DNA from: Pectobacterium brasiliense
GTDB taxonomy: Bacteria; Pseudomonadota; Gammaproteobacteria; Enterobacterales; Enterobacteriaceae
Direction of reading: 5' to 3'
Length of the DNA stretch: 64,000 bases
Assembly: GCF_013449685.1 (NCBI RefSeq)
Contig: NZ_JACDSF010000010.1
Coordinates: forward strand, 1 to 64,000
The translations under genes were made by a program, and so were the position numbers. The notes under the pieces are model-generated. The model saw nothing but the letters and a program-made list of their open reading frames with translations, searched no databases and had not been told where the DNA came from. Each line of letters opens with the position of its first letter. The stretch's first letter is position 1. This document shows, in pieces, positions 29,621 through 38,670 of the stretch.

Positions 29621-31774
29621 ATGAAACAGTTAAAAATTGCGGCGAATGCAGCGGTTGCCACCCGTTTAATCACAACGCGCGAGATTGTCGCGTTGAGTCA
29701 GACTGACTTCACGGATGTGGCGGCGGTCGTGGTTTCTATTGAGGAAGCCCGTAGCGGCATTCTGTCGATATTGCAGCACACCGGTTTTAGCATTCCGGCG
29801 TTTGTCGAAGAGCCTGATGAAGATAAAGAGTTAGATGTTCTGCCAGCGGGTAGCGAATGGCTGCTTCTTGATGACGACGGCGAGCACGCCAACGTGCTGG
29901 AGCGCGCGGCGAAAGCCTATCAGGATACGCTGTTGCCACCGTTTTTCGATACGCTGACCAAATACGTCAACATGAAAAACACGACGTTTGCCTGTCCGGG
30001 GCATCAAGGCGGCCAGTTCTTCCGCAAGCATCCGGCGGGGCGTCAGTTTTTTGAGTTTTACGGTGAGAACGTGTTTCGTTCGGACATCTGTAACGCGGAC
30101 GTCAAACTGGGCGATTTGCTGATCCACGAAGGGGCGGCGAAGAAGGCTCAGAAGCACGCTGCGCGCGTGTTTAACGCCGATAAAACCTATTTCGTGTTGA
30201 ACGGTACCTCCTCGGCGAACAAAGTGGTGACGAACGCGCTGCTGGCGCGCGGCGATCTGGTACTGTTTGATCGCAACAACCATAAATCTAACCATCACGG
30301 TGCGCTGATTCAGGCGGGCGCGACGCCAGTTTATCTGGAAACCGTGCGCAACCCGTTCGGCTTTATCGGCGGCGTGGATGCGCACTGTTTTGATGAAGCC
30401 TATCTGCGCAAGCTGATCGCGGAAGTTGCGCCGGAACGCGCCAACGAGCCGCGCCCGTTCCGTCTGGCTGTGATCCAACTTGGCACCTATGACGGCACGA
30501 TTTATAACGCGCGTCAGGTGGTCGATAGCATCGGGCACCTGTGCGACTACATTCTGTTTGACTCCGCCTGGGTCGGTTATGAGCAGTTTATCCCGATGAT
30601 GGAGCAGTGTTCGCCGCTGTTGCTGGATCTGAATGAGAACGATCCGGGGATTTTCGTGACGCAGTCGGTGCATAAGCAGCAGGCTGGCTTCTCCCAGACC
30701 TCGCAGATCCACAAGAAAGATACCCACATCAAAGGCCAGCGTCGTTTCTGCAACCATAAACAGCTGAATAACGCTTTTATGCTGCATGCGTCGACCAGTC
30801 CGTTTTACCCGCTGTTCGCCGCGCTAGACGTCAATGCCAAAATGCATGAAGGGGCAAGCGGGCGTCGGATGTGGATGGATTGCGTGAAGCTGGGCATTGA
30901 GGCGCGTAAGCAGTTGCTGACGCGTTGTTCGCTCATCAAACCGTTCGTGCCTGTGACGGTGGGCGGCGCGCTTTGGCAGGATCACGACACGGAGACCATC
31001 GCGCAGGACGTGCGCTTTTTCAACTTTGAGCCGGGCGAGAAATGGCATGCGTTCGAAGGATACGCTGAGGATCAGTATTTTATCGATCCTTGCAAGTTAC
31101 TGCTGACGACGCCGGGTATTGATGCGATCAGCGGCGATTATACCGAATTTGGTATTCCGGCGACGATTCTGGCCAACTACCTGCGCGAGCACGGCATCAT
31201 CCCTGAAAAATGCGACATGAACTCGATCCTGTTCCTGCTAACGCCAGCGGAAGACGCTGCAAAAATGCAGGAGCTGGTGAATGCGCTGGTGCATTTCGAA
31301 ACGCTGATCGCTCGCGATGCACCGCTGAGCGAAGTGCTGCCTAGCCTGTATCAAAAATACAAAGAGCGTTATCGCGGTTACCGGCTGCGTCGGCTGTGTC
31401 AGGAAATGCATGATTTTTACGCTCAGCACAACGTGAAAGATCTGCAAAAAGCGATGTTCCGCAAAACCGAGTTTCCGTCCGTGGTGATGTTGCCGCAGGA
31501 TGCCAACAGGGAATTTGTGCGCGGGAATATCGAGCTGATTCCTATCGACGAAGCAGAAGGACGCATCGCGGCGGAAGGGGCATTGCCGTATCCGCCAGGT
31601 GTACTGTGTGTCGTGCCGGGGGAAACCTGGGGCGGGGCGGTACAGCGCTATTTTCTGGCGCTGGAAGCGGGCATTAACCTGCTGCCGGGCTTTTCCCCAG
31701 AATTGCAGGGCGTTTACAGCATCGCAGAAGAAGATGGCAGCAAGCGCCTGTACGGTTACGTAGTAGAAGAGTAA
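29621..31774 (+). CDS. speC: ornithine decarboxylase, biosynthetic (SpeC)
   Basis: A 717-residue PLP enzyme that converts ornithine to putrescine in the cytoplasm. The N-terminal wing domain (DFTDVAAVVVSIEEARSGIL) matches SpeC rather than SpeF. The catalytic core includes FACPGHQGGQFF, NGTSSANKVV, FDRNNHKSNHHGAL and the PLP lysine motif SVHKQQAGFSQTSQIHKK (Lys about 350). The C-terminus GINLLPGFSPELQGVY…YGYV is also SpeC-like. Full length for the family. The ribosome site is weak (GGTTAC), which fits regulated translation through the long leader. A strong terminator follows. Confidence 0.95.
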   Translation: MKQLKIAANAAVATRLITTREIVALSQTDFTDVAAVVVSIEEARSGILSILQHTGFSIPAFVEEPDEDKELDVLPAGSEWLLLDDDGEHANVLERAAKAYQDTLLPPFFDTLTKYVNMKNTTFACPGHQGGQFFRKHPAGRQFFEFYGENVFRSDICNADVKLGDLLIHEGAAKKAQKHAARVFNADKTYFVLNGTSSANKVVTNALLARGDLVLFDRNNHKSNHHGALIQAGATPVYLETVRNPFGFIGGVDAHCFDEAYLRKLIAEVAPERANEPRPFRLAVIQLGTYDGTIYNARQVVDSIGHLCDYILFDSAWVGYEQFIPMMEQCSPLLLDLNENDPGIFVTQSVHKQQAGFSQTSQIHKKDTHIKGQRRFCNHKQLNNAFMLHASTSPFYPLFAALDVNAKMHEGASGRRMWMDCVKLGIEARKQLLTRCSLIKPFVPVTVGGALWQDHDTETIAQDVRFFNFEPGEKWHAFEGYAEDQYFIDPCKLLLTTPGIDAISGDYTEFGIPATILANYLREHGIIPEKCDMNSILFLLTPAEDAAKMQELVNALVHFETLIARDAPLSEVLPSLYQKYKERYRGYRLRRLCQEMHDFYAQHNVKDLQKAMFRKTEFPSVVMLPQDANREFVRGNIELIPIDEAEGRIAAEGALPYPPGVLCVVPGETWGGAVQRYFLALEAGINLLPGFSPELQGVYSIAEEDGSKRLYGYVVEE

Positions 31775-31798
31775 TTACGGATAGCGGTAAGCTAAGAC

Positions 31799-31829
31799 AC
31801 TCAGGCTCGGAAACGAGCCTGAGTTTTTT
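31799..31829. terminator. speC terminator (bidirectional with ansP)
   Basis: Perfect stem CTCAGGCTCG/CGAGCCTGAG with a GAAA loop followed by six T; convergent genes on both sides. Confidence 0.95.
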
Positions 31830-31840
31830 CTGTCTTAACC

Positions 31841-33292
31841 TTAACGCAGGCTGGATTCCTGCTGGTCGGCGAGCGTCACGGCTTCTCGCTGCTTTTTCAG
31901 CCCACGCCAGCCGATAATCAGCATGATCGCCAGTACCGGAATTGTCGCAACCGTCCAGGTGCCGTTCGGGTAATCAAACGCCATCAATCCCAGCACACTC
32001 ACCAGAAAAGCCAGCGTCAGCCATGATGTCACAGGCGCACCGGGCATTTTGAACGCCACCGGCTTGGCTTTCCCCTGACGAATCGCTTTACGCAACTGCA
32101 TCTGGCACAGAATGATGAATGCCCAGGAACAGATAATGCCGAGCGAGGCGATATTCAGTACGATCTCGAACACCTGCGACGGCACCACGTAGTTCAGCAC
32201 CACGCCGATAATGTGGATGCCGACCGTGACTAAAATACCGGTATAGGGTACGGACTGGTTGCTCATTTTCGACAGGAACGCGGGAGCCGAACCACCCAGC
32301 GACAGCGAGCGCAGGATGCGCCCCGTCGAGTACAAGCCGGAGTTCAGGCTGGACAGCGCGGCGGACAGCACCACGATATTCATGATCGTGCCGATATAGG
32401 GCACGCCCAACTTGCTGAAGAACGTCACAAACGGGCTTTGTCCGGCCTGATACGCGTTCCACGGCAGCAGGCAGACCAACAGCGCGACAGAGCCGACGTA
32501 GAACAGGCCGATGCGCCAGATGACGCTATTGACCGCTTTCGGCAACACCTGCTCTGGGTTCTTACATTCGCCTGCGGTGGTGCCGATGATCTCAATACCG
32601 GCAAAGGCAAATATCACCCCTTGGACCAGCACCAGAGCGGGCAGAATGCCGTGCGGGAACAGGCCGCCGTTATCGGTAATCAGGTGCAGGCCGGGCGTGC
32701 TGCCATCCAGCGGGCTGCCCGTGCCGAGATAGACTGTGCCGACTACCAGAAAGATGGCGATGGCTGCGACCTTAATTAGTGCGAACCAGAACTCCATTTC
32801 GGCAAACCACTTCACACCGATCAGGTTCATCAGCGTGACGATGGACAGTGCACTCAGCGCGAACAGCCACTGTGGGACATCGGCAAATGTGCCCCAGTAG
32901 TGCATGTAGAGCGCGACGGCGGTGATGTCGACAATCCCAGTCATCGCCCAGTTGAGGAAGTACATCCAGCCTGCCACATAGGAGGCCTTTTCACCCAGAA
33001 ACTCACGTGAGTACGACACGAAGCTGCCGCTGGTGGGGCGATGCACGATCAGTTCACCCAGCGCGCGCAGGATGAAAAAGGAGAAGATACCGCAAACCAG
33101 ATAGACCAACGCCAGCGCTGGCCCTGCCATTTGCAGACGCGCACCTGCGCCAAGGAATAGCCCGGTGCCGATGGAGCCGCCAATGGCGATCATCTGCACA
33201 TGGCGATTACCGAGACTCTGGTGATAACCCTTTTCGTGGAGACGTTGCTCGGCGGCATGACGCTCGCCATGAGGGGAGAAATGTTGTGTCAT
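31841..33292 (-). CDS. ansP: L-asparagine permease
   Basis: A 483-residue amino acid-polyamine-organocation permease with 12 predicted membrane helices. The first helix carries the family motif GGSIGTGLFLGAGARLQMAGP. Long stretches (ALYMHYWG, NLIGVKWFAEMEFWFALIK, SPFVTFFSKLGVPYIG) match E. coli AnsP more closely than CycA or GabP. It imports asparagine by proton symport across the inner membrane. ATG 33292 is chosen to match the AnsP N-terminus; the ribosome site is weak. It is convergent with speC and has about 300 bases of unassigned sequence upstream. Confidence 0.85.
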   Translation of the reverse strand: MTQHFSPHGERHAAEQRLHEKGYHQSLGNRHVQMIAIGGSIGTGLFLGAGARLQMAGPALALVYLVCGIFSFFILRALGELIVHRPTSGSFVSYSREFLGEKASYVAGWMYFLNWAMTGIVDITAVALYMHYWGTFADVPQWLFALSALSIVTLMNLIGVKWFAEMEFWFALIKVAAIAIFLVVGTVYLGTGSPLDGSTPGLHLITDNGGLFPHGILPALVLVQGVIFAFAGIEIIGTTAGECKNPEQVLPKAVNSVIWRIGLFYVGSVALLVCLLPWNAYQAGQSPFVTFFSKLGVPYIGTIMNIVVLSAALSSLNSGLYSTGRILRSLSLGGSAPAFLSKMSNQSVPYTGILVTVGIHIIGVVLNYVVPSQVFEIVLNIASLGIICSWAFIILCQMQLRKAIRQGKAKPVAFKMPGAPVTSWLTLAFLVSVLGLMAFDYPNGTWTVATIPVLAIMLIIGWRGLKKQREAVTLADQQESSLR

Positions 33293-33598
33293 TGGTGTCC
33301 GTGCTTTCCTGTCTATCACGCATCTCTTGGCGACGCGTTCGCTATTATTATTTCGAATTCAATTGATTATGTTTTCGCCTGTGGCATTTTTTTATGTCGG
33401 ACATTCCTGTCCGCCGTATGGCAGAAAACAACGGCAGCGATGCTACCTTTTCCTGTGTGCTGTGGCAAAAAATGGATAGTGGGAAAGTGTGTCAGAGCAT
33501 GATGTGTGGGGGAGCGTGGGGCGTTAGGTAGGGAACCCCCTTCACCGCTCCGATTATGTGATAAATACCGGAGCGGGATGCGCGTAAAAGGTGATGGG
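33293..33598. other. intergenic region upstream of ansP
   Basis: About 300 bases between ansP and the end of the SDR gene. It presumably carries the ansP promoter; I saw no gene and no strong hairpin. Confidence 0.4.
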
Positions 33599-34348
33599 TT
33601 ACACGCCAAGATCTGCGCGCGTTGGCCCCTGAAAATGGATAGCGTTGATATGGCAACTGCGCGGTTGGATGAGCACGAAACGCATGGCTTCCCATACCGA
33701 GCGGGCGTTCAGCAGGTGCTCGCCCATTTTTTCCCCGCTAGCGGAGTCGGCGTTGTCATCAAAGCCAGTGACCTCAAAATCTGGCGGATAAAACCCCGTT
33801 ACACGAATATTTTCCTGCGCGACATGATGCGCCAGATTCTGACTAAAACCGCTCATACCGTGCTTGGCGGCGAAGAAGGCGGGGTGGGCGATAGAGTCGT
33901 GGAACTGCGGGATGCCGCAGACGGAAACCATCGCCAGAATGTCGGCACCCTGTGAACGGCGTAAGCTTGGCAATAGCGCTTTAGTGAGCAGGATAGAACC
34001 GGTCAGGCCAGAATTGATGGTGCTGACGATATCTGCATCGGTGTCTCCTTCCCCCAATGCGCCTTCCAGCCATTGGGCGGCGCTGAGTACCAGAATATCG
34101 ACGGGCGTGCTGTCTTCCAGCAGTTGTGCGGAAAAATCTCTGACCGAATCAGGATTAGCAATATCGCACTGATACGCGCGTGCCGTGCCGCCTTCCTGAT
34201 GAATAATGTCGACGCTGGCCTGTGCATCGGCCAGTTTGCGGGCGCAAAGATCGACCTTCACCCCTTCGCGAGCCAGCCAGACGGATACCGCTTGTCCAAA
34301 ATCACGACCACCGCCAGTGACAATCGCGCGTTTACCTTTCAGCATCAT
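33599..34348 (-). CDS. SDR-family oxidoreductase-like protein lacking the catalytic Tyr
   Basis: A 249-residue short-chain dehydrogenase/reductase. The Rossmann motif TGGGRDFG lies near residue 11, followed by CARK and CDIANPDS (cofactor region) and an S-A-A at the NAG position. The active-site Y-x-x-x-K reads AFFAAKHG, so Phe replaces the proton-donating Tyr while the Lys is kept; the codons are TTC TTC, which rules out misreading. The Ser of MVSVCG is present. It may be a weak or non-catalytic NAD(P)-binding protein. AAGGG precedes ATG 34348. A TetR gene lies 76 bases upstream, probably in the same operon. Confidence 0.8.
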   Translation of the reverse strand: MMLKGKRAIVTGGGRDFGQAVSVWLAREGVKVDLCARKLADAQASVDIIHQEGGTARAYQCDIANPDSVRDFSAQLLEDSTPVDILVLSAAQWLEGALGEGDTDADIVSTINSGLTGSILLTKALLPSLRRSQGADILAMVSVCGIPQFHDSIAHPAFFAAKHGMSGFSQNLAHHVAQENIRVTGFYPPDFEVTGFDDNADSASGEKMGEHLLNARSVWEAMRFVLIQPRSCHINAIHFQGPTRADLGV

Positions 34349-34424
34349 GTGTTCCCTTGGTAAAGAATATTCTTCCGTTGCTGCGTATCCGGTGATAGGG
34401 CGGGACGCAGCATAAATATGTTCG

Positions 34425-35054
34425 TTAGGTTTTCTGTGAAGCTGCCTGTGCGGCGTCTTCTTCCGCCTGCCGTAAAATGGCTTTGGCGACCCACTGCGTG
34501 ACATCCTGAATGCCGTCTTCTTCCAGATGCCAGATATCTTTCAGCACCAGGAAAACCTCCGAACCATAAATAAGCGATAAGGCATAAATCACCCGCTGTT
34601 GTGCTTCCGGCGTGATTTTTCCTTCCAGCGGTTCAGTGGCTATTTTGAGCAGGCGTTTACGATTACCACGCGTCAGCGTGTCCGTATGCAGGCGATTGGA
34701 ACGTCGATCGGCCCATTGTTGCAGTGACAGGTGCAGTGCGGCACGCAGCGCACCTTCATGTTCCAGCATCCTTGGGTAAGCAAAGCGTAGCAGTTCGGTA
34801 ACGCGTTCGCTGGCATCCGGCTGTGTCGGGTGCCATGCCAGAATCGGGCCGAGGCTTTCACCGACAACGGCGGAGACTAACGCACTTTGCGTCGGAAAAT
34901 AGCGGTAGGCCGTCGCGCGTGAAAGTTGAGCCGCAGCAGCAACATCCGTAATGGAAGGGAATATGCCTTGATCGAACATATTTATAGCAGTATCAATTAG
35001 TAAACGACGGGTTTTCGCCCTCGTTGATGTCAGTTTTTCATCCCGTTCAATCAC
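34425..35054 (-). CDS. TetR-family transcriptional regulator
   Basis: A 209-residue regulator with an N-terminal helix-turn-helix (LLIDTAINMFDQGIFPSITDVAAAAQLSRATAYRYFPTQSALVSAVV, about residues 18-63) and an all-helical ligand-binding domain. GTG 35054 has GAGG upstream. It is divergent from the Tm-1-like/PEP-hydrolase pair and followed by the SDR gene. The palindrome in the divergent region (35173-35188) is a natural candidate for its operator. The ligand is unknown. Confidence 0.85.
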   Translation of the reverse strand: MIERDEKLTSTRAKTRRLLIDTAINMFDQGIFPSITDVAAAAQLSRATAYRYFPTQSALVSAVVGESLGPILAWHPTQPDASERVTELLRFAYPRMLEHEGALRAALHLSLQQWADRRSNRLHTDTLTRGNRKRLLKIATEPLEGKITPEAQQRVIYALSLIYGSEVFLVLKDIWHLEEDGIQDVTQWVAKAILRQAEEDAAQAASQKT

Positions 35055-35172
35055 ATAGACCTCATTGAATTTTCGGGCCGGACGGCGTTGTCGCGTGAAC
35101 TATAGCAAATTGAGTGATTCTTGTGCCATGTCAAGATTTCTTACTGTTAATGTAATGCCATACATAACATTT

Positions 35173-35188
35173 TGAGACTTTTGTCTCA
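35173..35188. promoter_or_regulatory. palindrome TGAGAC-TTTT-GTCTCA, candidate TetR operator
   Basis: Six-base perfect arms around TTTT in the 272-bp divergent gap; a matching half-site GTCTCA recurs at about 35226-35231. Its placement fits control of both flanking units by the TetR protein. Confidence 0.5.
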
Positions 35189-35326
35189 TTTGAATATTTA
35201 ATGGTTTGTCTTTCTGATACTCAAGTCTCAATATGGCGATAAATTAATCTTTTCTGTTTTTATTTTAATATAATTGTCTTTATATCAATCTATTAATTGT
35301 TTCGCTAACGGTGGGAGGGATACCAA

Positions 35327-36550
35327 GTGGGAAGTGAAGTTGGCCGCGTTTATATTGCAAGTACCGCTGATACTAAAGGAAAAGAACAGGTTTACGTCCG
35401 CGACCTGATTGCCGCTACGGGCTTAAAAACCGTCATGGTCGATCTGTCAACGACACCACCGTCAGCAGATAAACGGGGGTCAGAGGCGACAGATATCAGC
35501 GCCGCAACGGTGGCCTCTTACCATCCGCAGGGCGCATCGGCGGTGTTTTGCCATGACAGAGGTCAGGCAATTAGCGCCATGGCCGTTGCGTTTGAGCACT
35601 TCATGCTGTCCCGCGATGATATTGCTGGGGTGCTGGGTCTCGGCGGCTCCGGCGGAACCGCGCTGATTACGCCTGCGATGCAGGCATTACCGATTGGTAT
35701 GCCGAAGCTGATGGTCTCGACGATGGCCTCCGGCGATATCTCCGGTTATATCGGTGCCAGCGATATCAGCATGATGTATTCCGTTACCGATGTGGCGGGC
35801 CTGAACCGTATTTCTCGTCAGGTTCTCGGCAATGCCGCACACCAGATCGCCGGCGCCGTGACGTTTCATATTCAGGAGCATCATGACGATAAGCCCGCGA
35901 TTGGCCTGACCATGTTTGGTGTCACGACGCCATGTATTCAGGAAGCCAGTGCATTGCTGGAAGCCGAGTTTGACTGTCTGGTCTTTCACGCGACGGGCAG
36001 CGGTGGGAAGGCGATGGAAAAGCTGGTGGATAGCAATTTGCTTACTGGTGTGCTCGATCTCACCACGACAGAGGTGTGCGATTTACTGTTTGATGGCGTG
36101 CTGGCCTGCGCGCCGGAACGGTTTGATGTGATAGCCAAGACGCAGGTGCCTTACGTGGCGTCCTGCGGCGCGCTGGACATGGTGAATTTTGGTTCTCCCG
36201 CCAGCGTGCCGGAGAAATACGCGCATCGCCTTTTCTACAACCACAACGCGCAGGTCACCCTGATGCGGACGACGATAGATGAAAATATCGCGATGGCGCG
36301 CTGGATTGGGGAGAAGCTGAACTGCTGTGAAGGCGAGGTGCGCTTCCTGATTCCGGAAGGCGGCTTCTCCGCGCTGGATGCACCGGATCAAGCATTCTGG
36401 CACCCAGAAGCCCGTGACGCATTTATCAGCACGCTGGAGCGTGTTGTGCAGAAAACGGCAAAACGACAGATTATTCGTCTGCCTTTCCATATTAACGATC
36501 CTTTATTTGCCCAAGCCGCAGTCGATGCGTTTAGGGCGTTAGTGAAATAA
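35327..36550 (+). CDS. Tm-1-like ATP-binding domain protein (UPF0261)
   Basis: A 407-residue protein of the UPF0261/Tm-1-like family, named after the N-terminal part of the tomato Tm-1 resistance protein. Visible hallmarks are [12 protein letters not shown] at the N-terminus, [11 protein letters not shown] (nucleotide-binding loop, about 106), [34 protein letters not shown] and a C-terminal [18 protein letters not shown]. Start GTG 35327 is supported by GGGAGG. It precedes the PEP-hydrolase-like gene by 15 bases; in plants and some fungi the two domains are fused. The substrate is unknown. Confidence 0.85.
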   Translation: MGSEVGRVYIASTADTKGKEQVYVRDLIAATGLKTVMVDLSTTPPSADKRGSEATDISAATVASYHPQGASAVFCHDRGQAISAMAVAFEHFMLSRDDIAGVLGLGGSGGTALITPAMQALPIGMPKLMVSTMASGDISGYIGASDISMMYSVTDVAGLNRISRQVLGNAAHQIAGAVTFHIQEHHDDKPAIGLTMFGVTTPCIQEASALLEAEFDCLVFHATGSGGKAMEKLVDSNLLTGVLDLTTTEVCDLLFDGVLACAPERFDVIAKTQVPYVASCGALDMVNFGSPASVPEKYAHRLFYNHNAQVTLMRTTIDENIAMARWIGEKLNCCEGEVRFLIPEGGFSALDAPDQAFWHPEARDAFISTLERVVQKTAKRQIIRLPFHINDPLFAQAAVDAFRALVK

Positions 36551-36565
36551 GAAGGGAGAAGCATA

Positions 36566-37396
36566 ATGTCAGGCATGAATCGTCAGGAACTGCTGGCAAA
36601 ATTCCGCGAAATGATCGCGCGCCGCGAACCGATTATCGGCGGTGGTGCAGGTACAGGCCTTTCCGCGAAATGTGAAGAAGCGGGCGGTATCGATCTGATC
36701 GTGATCTACAACTCCGGGCGCTATCGCATGGCGGGACGAGGTTCGCTGGCTGGCCTGTTGGCTTACGGCAATGCGAATGAGATTGTCGTGGATATGGCGA
36801 AAGAGGTGCTGCCCGTTGTGAAGCACACGCCGGTACTGGCGGGTGTAAACGGAACCGATCCTTTCTGTCAGTTTGATAAATTTCTGGATGACCTGAAAGC
36901 GCTGGGTTTTTCTGGCGTGCAGAACTTCCCAACCGTTGGGCTGATTGACGGTAATTTCCGCGCCAATCTGGAAGAAACTGGCATGGGATATGCGCTGGAA
37001 GTGGACATGATTCGTCTGGCACATGAAAAAGACATGCTGACCACGCCTTACGTGTTCAGTGCGGCAGATGCCGTCGCGATGACGAAAGCGGGGGCGGATA
37101 TTATTGTGCCGCACATGGGGTTAACCACCGGTGGCAACATTGGCGCGGAAACCGCGCTTAATCTGGCGGATTGCGTGCCGTTGATTAATCACTGGGCGGA
37201 TGAAGCGAAATCCATCCGTAAGGATGTGATTGTACTGTGCCACGGCGGACCGATTTCAACACCGCAGGACGCACAATTCATTATGGATCACTGCCCGCAG
37301 TGCGATGGCTTTTACGGTGCCAGCTCTATGGAGCGGCTGCCGACAGAAACCGCATTAACGGCGACTACACAGCAATTCAAAAAAATTAAGCGATAA
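36566..37396 (+). CDS. phosphoenolpyruvate hydrolase-family TIM-barrel protein
   Basis: A 276-residue protein of the PEP_hydrolase family, related to the C-terminal part of Tm-1-type proteins. Motifs seen: [45 protein letters not shown]-type [17 protein letters not shown], and [15 protein letters not shown], followed by CHGGPISTP. The barrel fold suggests an enzyme acting on a small carboxylate or phosphate ester; the true reaction is not established. ATG 36566 follows AAGGGAG. It is co-transcribed with the Tm-1-like gene and ends before a strong terminator. Confidence 0.85.
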   Translation: MSGMNRQELLAKFREMIARREPIIGGGAGTGLSAKCEEAGGIDLIVIYNSGRYRMAGRGSLAGLLAYGNANEIVVDMAKEVLPVVKHTPVLAGVNGTDPFCQFDKFLDDLKALGFSGVQNFPTVGLIDGNFRANLEETGMGYALEVDMIRLAHEKDMLTTPYVFSAADAVAMTKAGADIIVPHMGLTTGGNIGAETALNLADCVPLINHWADEAKSIRKDVIVLCHGGPISTPQDAQFIMDHCPQCDGFYGASSMERLPTETALTATTQQFKKIKR

Positions 37397-37476
37397 CAGA
37401 CTTTTTTGGCTATATACCTAAGCTGATGTCCAAAAGTAGGAAGAAGGCAGGTAAATTTTGCGCCACTATCAGGGAA

Positions 37477-37507
37477 TGCGGCCAGCACATGCTGGCCGCA
37501 GTTTTTT
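37477..37507 (+). terminator. terminator of the Tm-1-like/PEP-hydrolase operon
   Basis: Perfect 10-bp stem TGCGGCCAGC/GCTGGCCGCA with an ACAT loop followed by GTTTTTT. Confidence 0.95.
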
Positions 37508-37626
37508 GTGAGCGACAAATTTATGTACCACAGAGAAGGACTAAATAGCGTTTTAGGTCGCACAGAGAAGAAAGCTATTGTTATAAATGCTATTTTTCAC
37601 AAAGCAAAAAACTTGGAGAAATAGGC

Positions 37627-38670
37627 ATGACATGGCGTATCACGATAGGGTTGATAACGAATTTACTACTCAGTTTTGCCGTTATGGCAAACGCGGGCAT
37701 TGGGTTTCAACACATCACGTTAGCGGATGAGGCCACTAACAGGCCGTTAGACGTCGCCGTCTTTTATCCTGCATCATCATCCTCACAGACCACGACCATG
37801 GGTGAAAATGTTGCTTTTCCCGGCATTGCTGTGAGTAGAAATGCTGTGCCTGAACTCGGTGAACACCCTTTGATTGTGGTTTCACATGGCTACGGCGGGA
37901 GTTGGTTTAATCAATTCTGGCTGGCGCAGGTGTTGGTTAAACAAGGCTATATTGTCGCTGCGCCCAATCACCCTGGAACCACGACGCAAGACATGCGCCC
38001 TGAGAACGCTCAGGCACTGTGGCAACGGCCTCATGACCTCAGCCGGGTGATTACGGCATTACTCTCTATGCCAGAGAAGACGGGGCAGGTTGATGCGAAG
38101 CGCATTGCCGCCGTGGGGCATTCACTCGGTGGATGGACGGTGTTGGCGCTGGCTGGTGGGCGTTTCAGTACGGAGCAATTTGAGAAAGATTGTCTGACGC
38201 ACGCTGGGCTGGCGTCCTGCAAAGTCTATGAAGAGATGCAGGTCGCAAAAAGTGCCACATCGCGGGCACAGCTTGATAAGTCACTTGCCGATCCACGTAT
38301 TAGCGCGGTGGTCTCGCTGGATATGGGGCTGGCGCGAGGGTTTACCGCAGAGAGTCTGGCGGCAATAAACATTCCTATCTTGATTATGGCGGCGGGGTAT
38401 CCCAATGAGGAATTACCCGCCAGGCTGGAATCTCACGATTTGGCGCAGAAGCTGTCGCCAGCGCATTCAGCGTATAAAGCAATTGCCGACGCAACGCATT
38501 TTAGTTTTATGCAGCTTTGTAAGCCGGGTGCTGTTGAGATTATCAACGCCGAGAACCCGGGCGACGGCATGATTTGTCTCGATGGCGGTGAGCGTTCGCG
38601 TGAACAGATCCATCAGGAAGTTGGGAAGGATGTCAGCGATTTTCTTCAGGCGGCGTGGCGGAAGCCGTAG
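37627..38670 (+). CDS. exported alpha/beta hydrolase, dienelactone hydrolase/PAF-AH-like
   Basis: A 347-residue hydrolase with an N-terminal signal peptide (about residues 1-23, …LLSFAVMANA), so probably periplasmic or secreted. The catalytic nucleophile elbow is AAVGHSLGGWTVLALAGG (Ser about 170), the oxyanion region is VVSHGYGGSW (about 88), and a likely acid/His pair is in the C-terminal part (ADATHFSFMQLC). This resembles the predicted dienelactone hydrolase group; the substrate is unknown. GGAG precedes ATG 37627. Its last 38 bases overlap the convergent AraC-type gene. Confidence 0.8.
   Translation: MTWRITIGLITNLLLSFAVMANAGIGFQHITLADEATNRPLDVAVFYPASSSSQTTTMGENVAFPGIAVSRNAVPELGEHPLIVVSHGYGGSWFNQFWLAQVLVKQGYIVAAPNHPGTTTQDMRPENAQALWQRPHDLSRVITALLSMPEKTGQVDAKRIAAVGHSLGGWTVLALAGGRFSTEQFEKDCLTHAGLASCKVYEEMQVAKSATSRAQLDKSLADPRISAVVSLDMGLARGFTAESLAAINIPILIMAAGYPNEELPARLESHDLAQKLSPAHSAYKAIADATHFSFMQLCKPGAVEIINAENPGDGMICLDGGERSREQIHQEVGKDVSDFLQAAWRKP

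Noticed and set aside
29621..31774. speF (inducible ornithine decarboxylase)
   Set aside because: The N- and C-terminal sequences match SpeC, and no potE follows.
31841..33292. cycA or gabP
   Set aside because: Many long matches are specific to AnsP, including the GTGLFLGAGARLQMAGP and NLIGVKWFAEMEFWFALIK stretches.
34425..34504. Long N-terminal extension of the SDR gene overlapping the TetR gene
   Set aside because: The frame is open upstream to 34504, but the Rossmann fold begins at MLKGKRAIVTGG and AAGGG is placed for ATG 34348; the extension is the TetR gene read out of frame.
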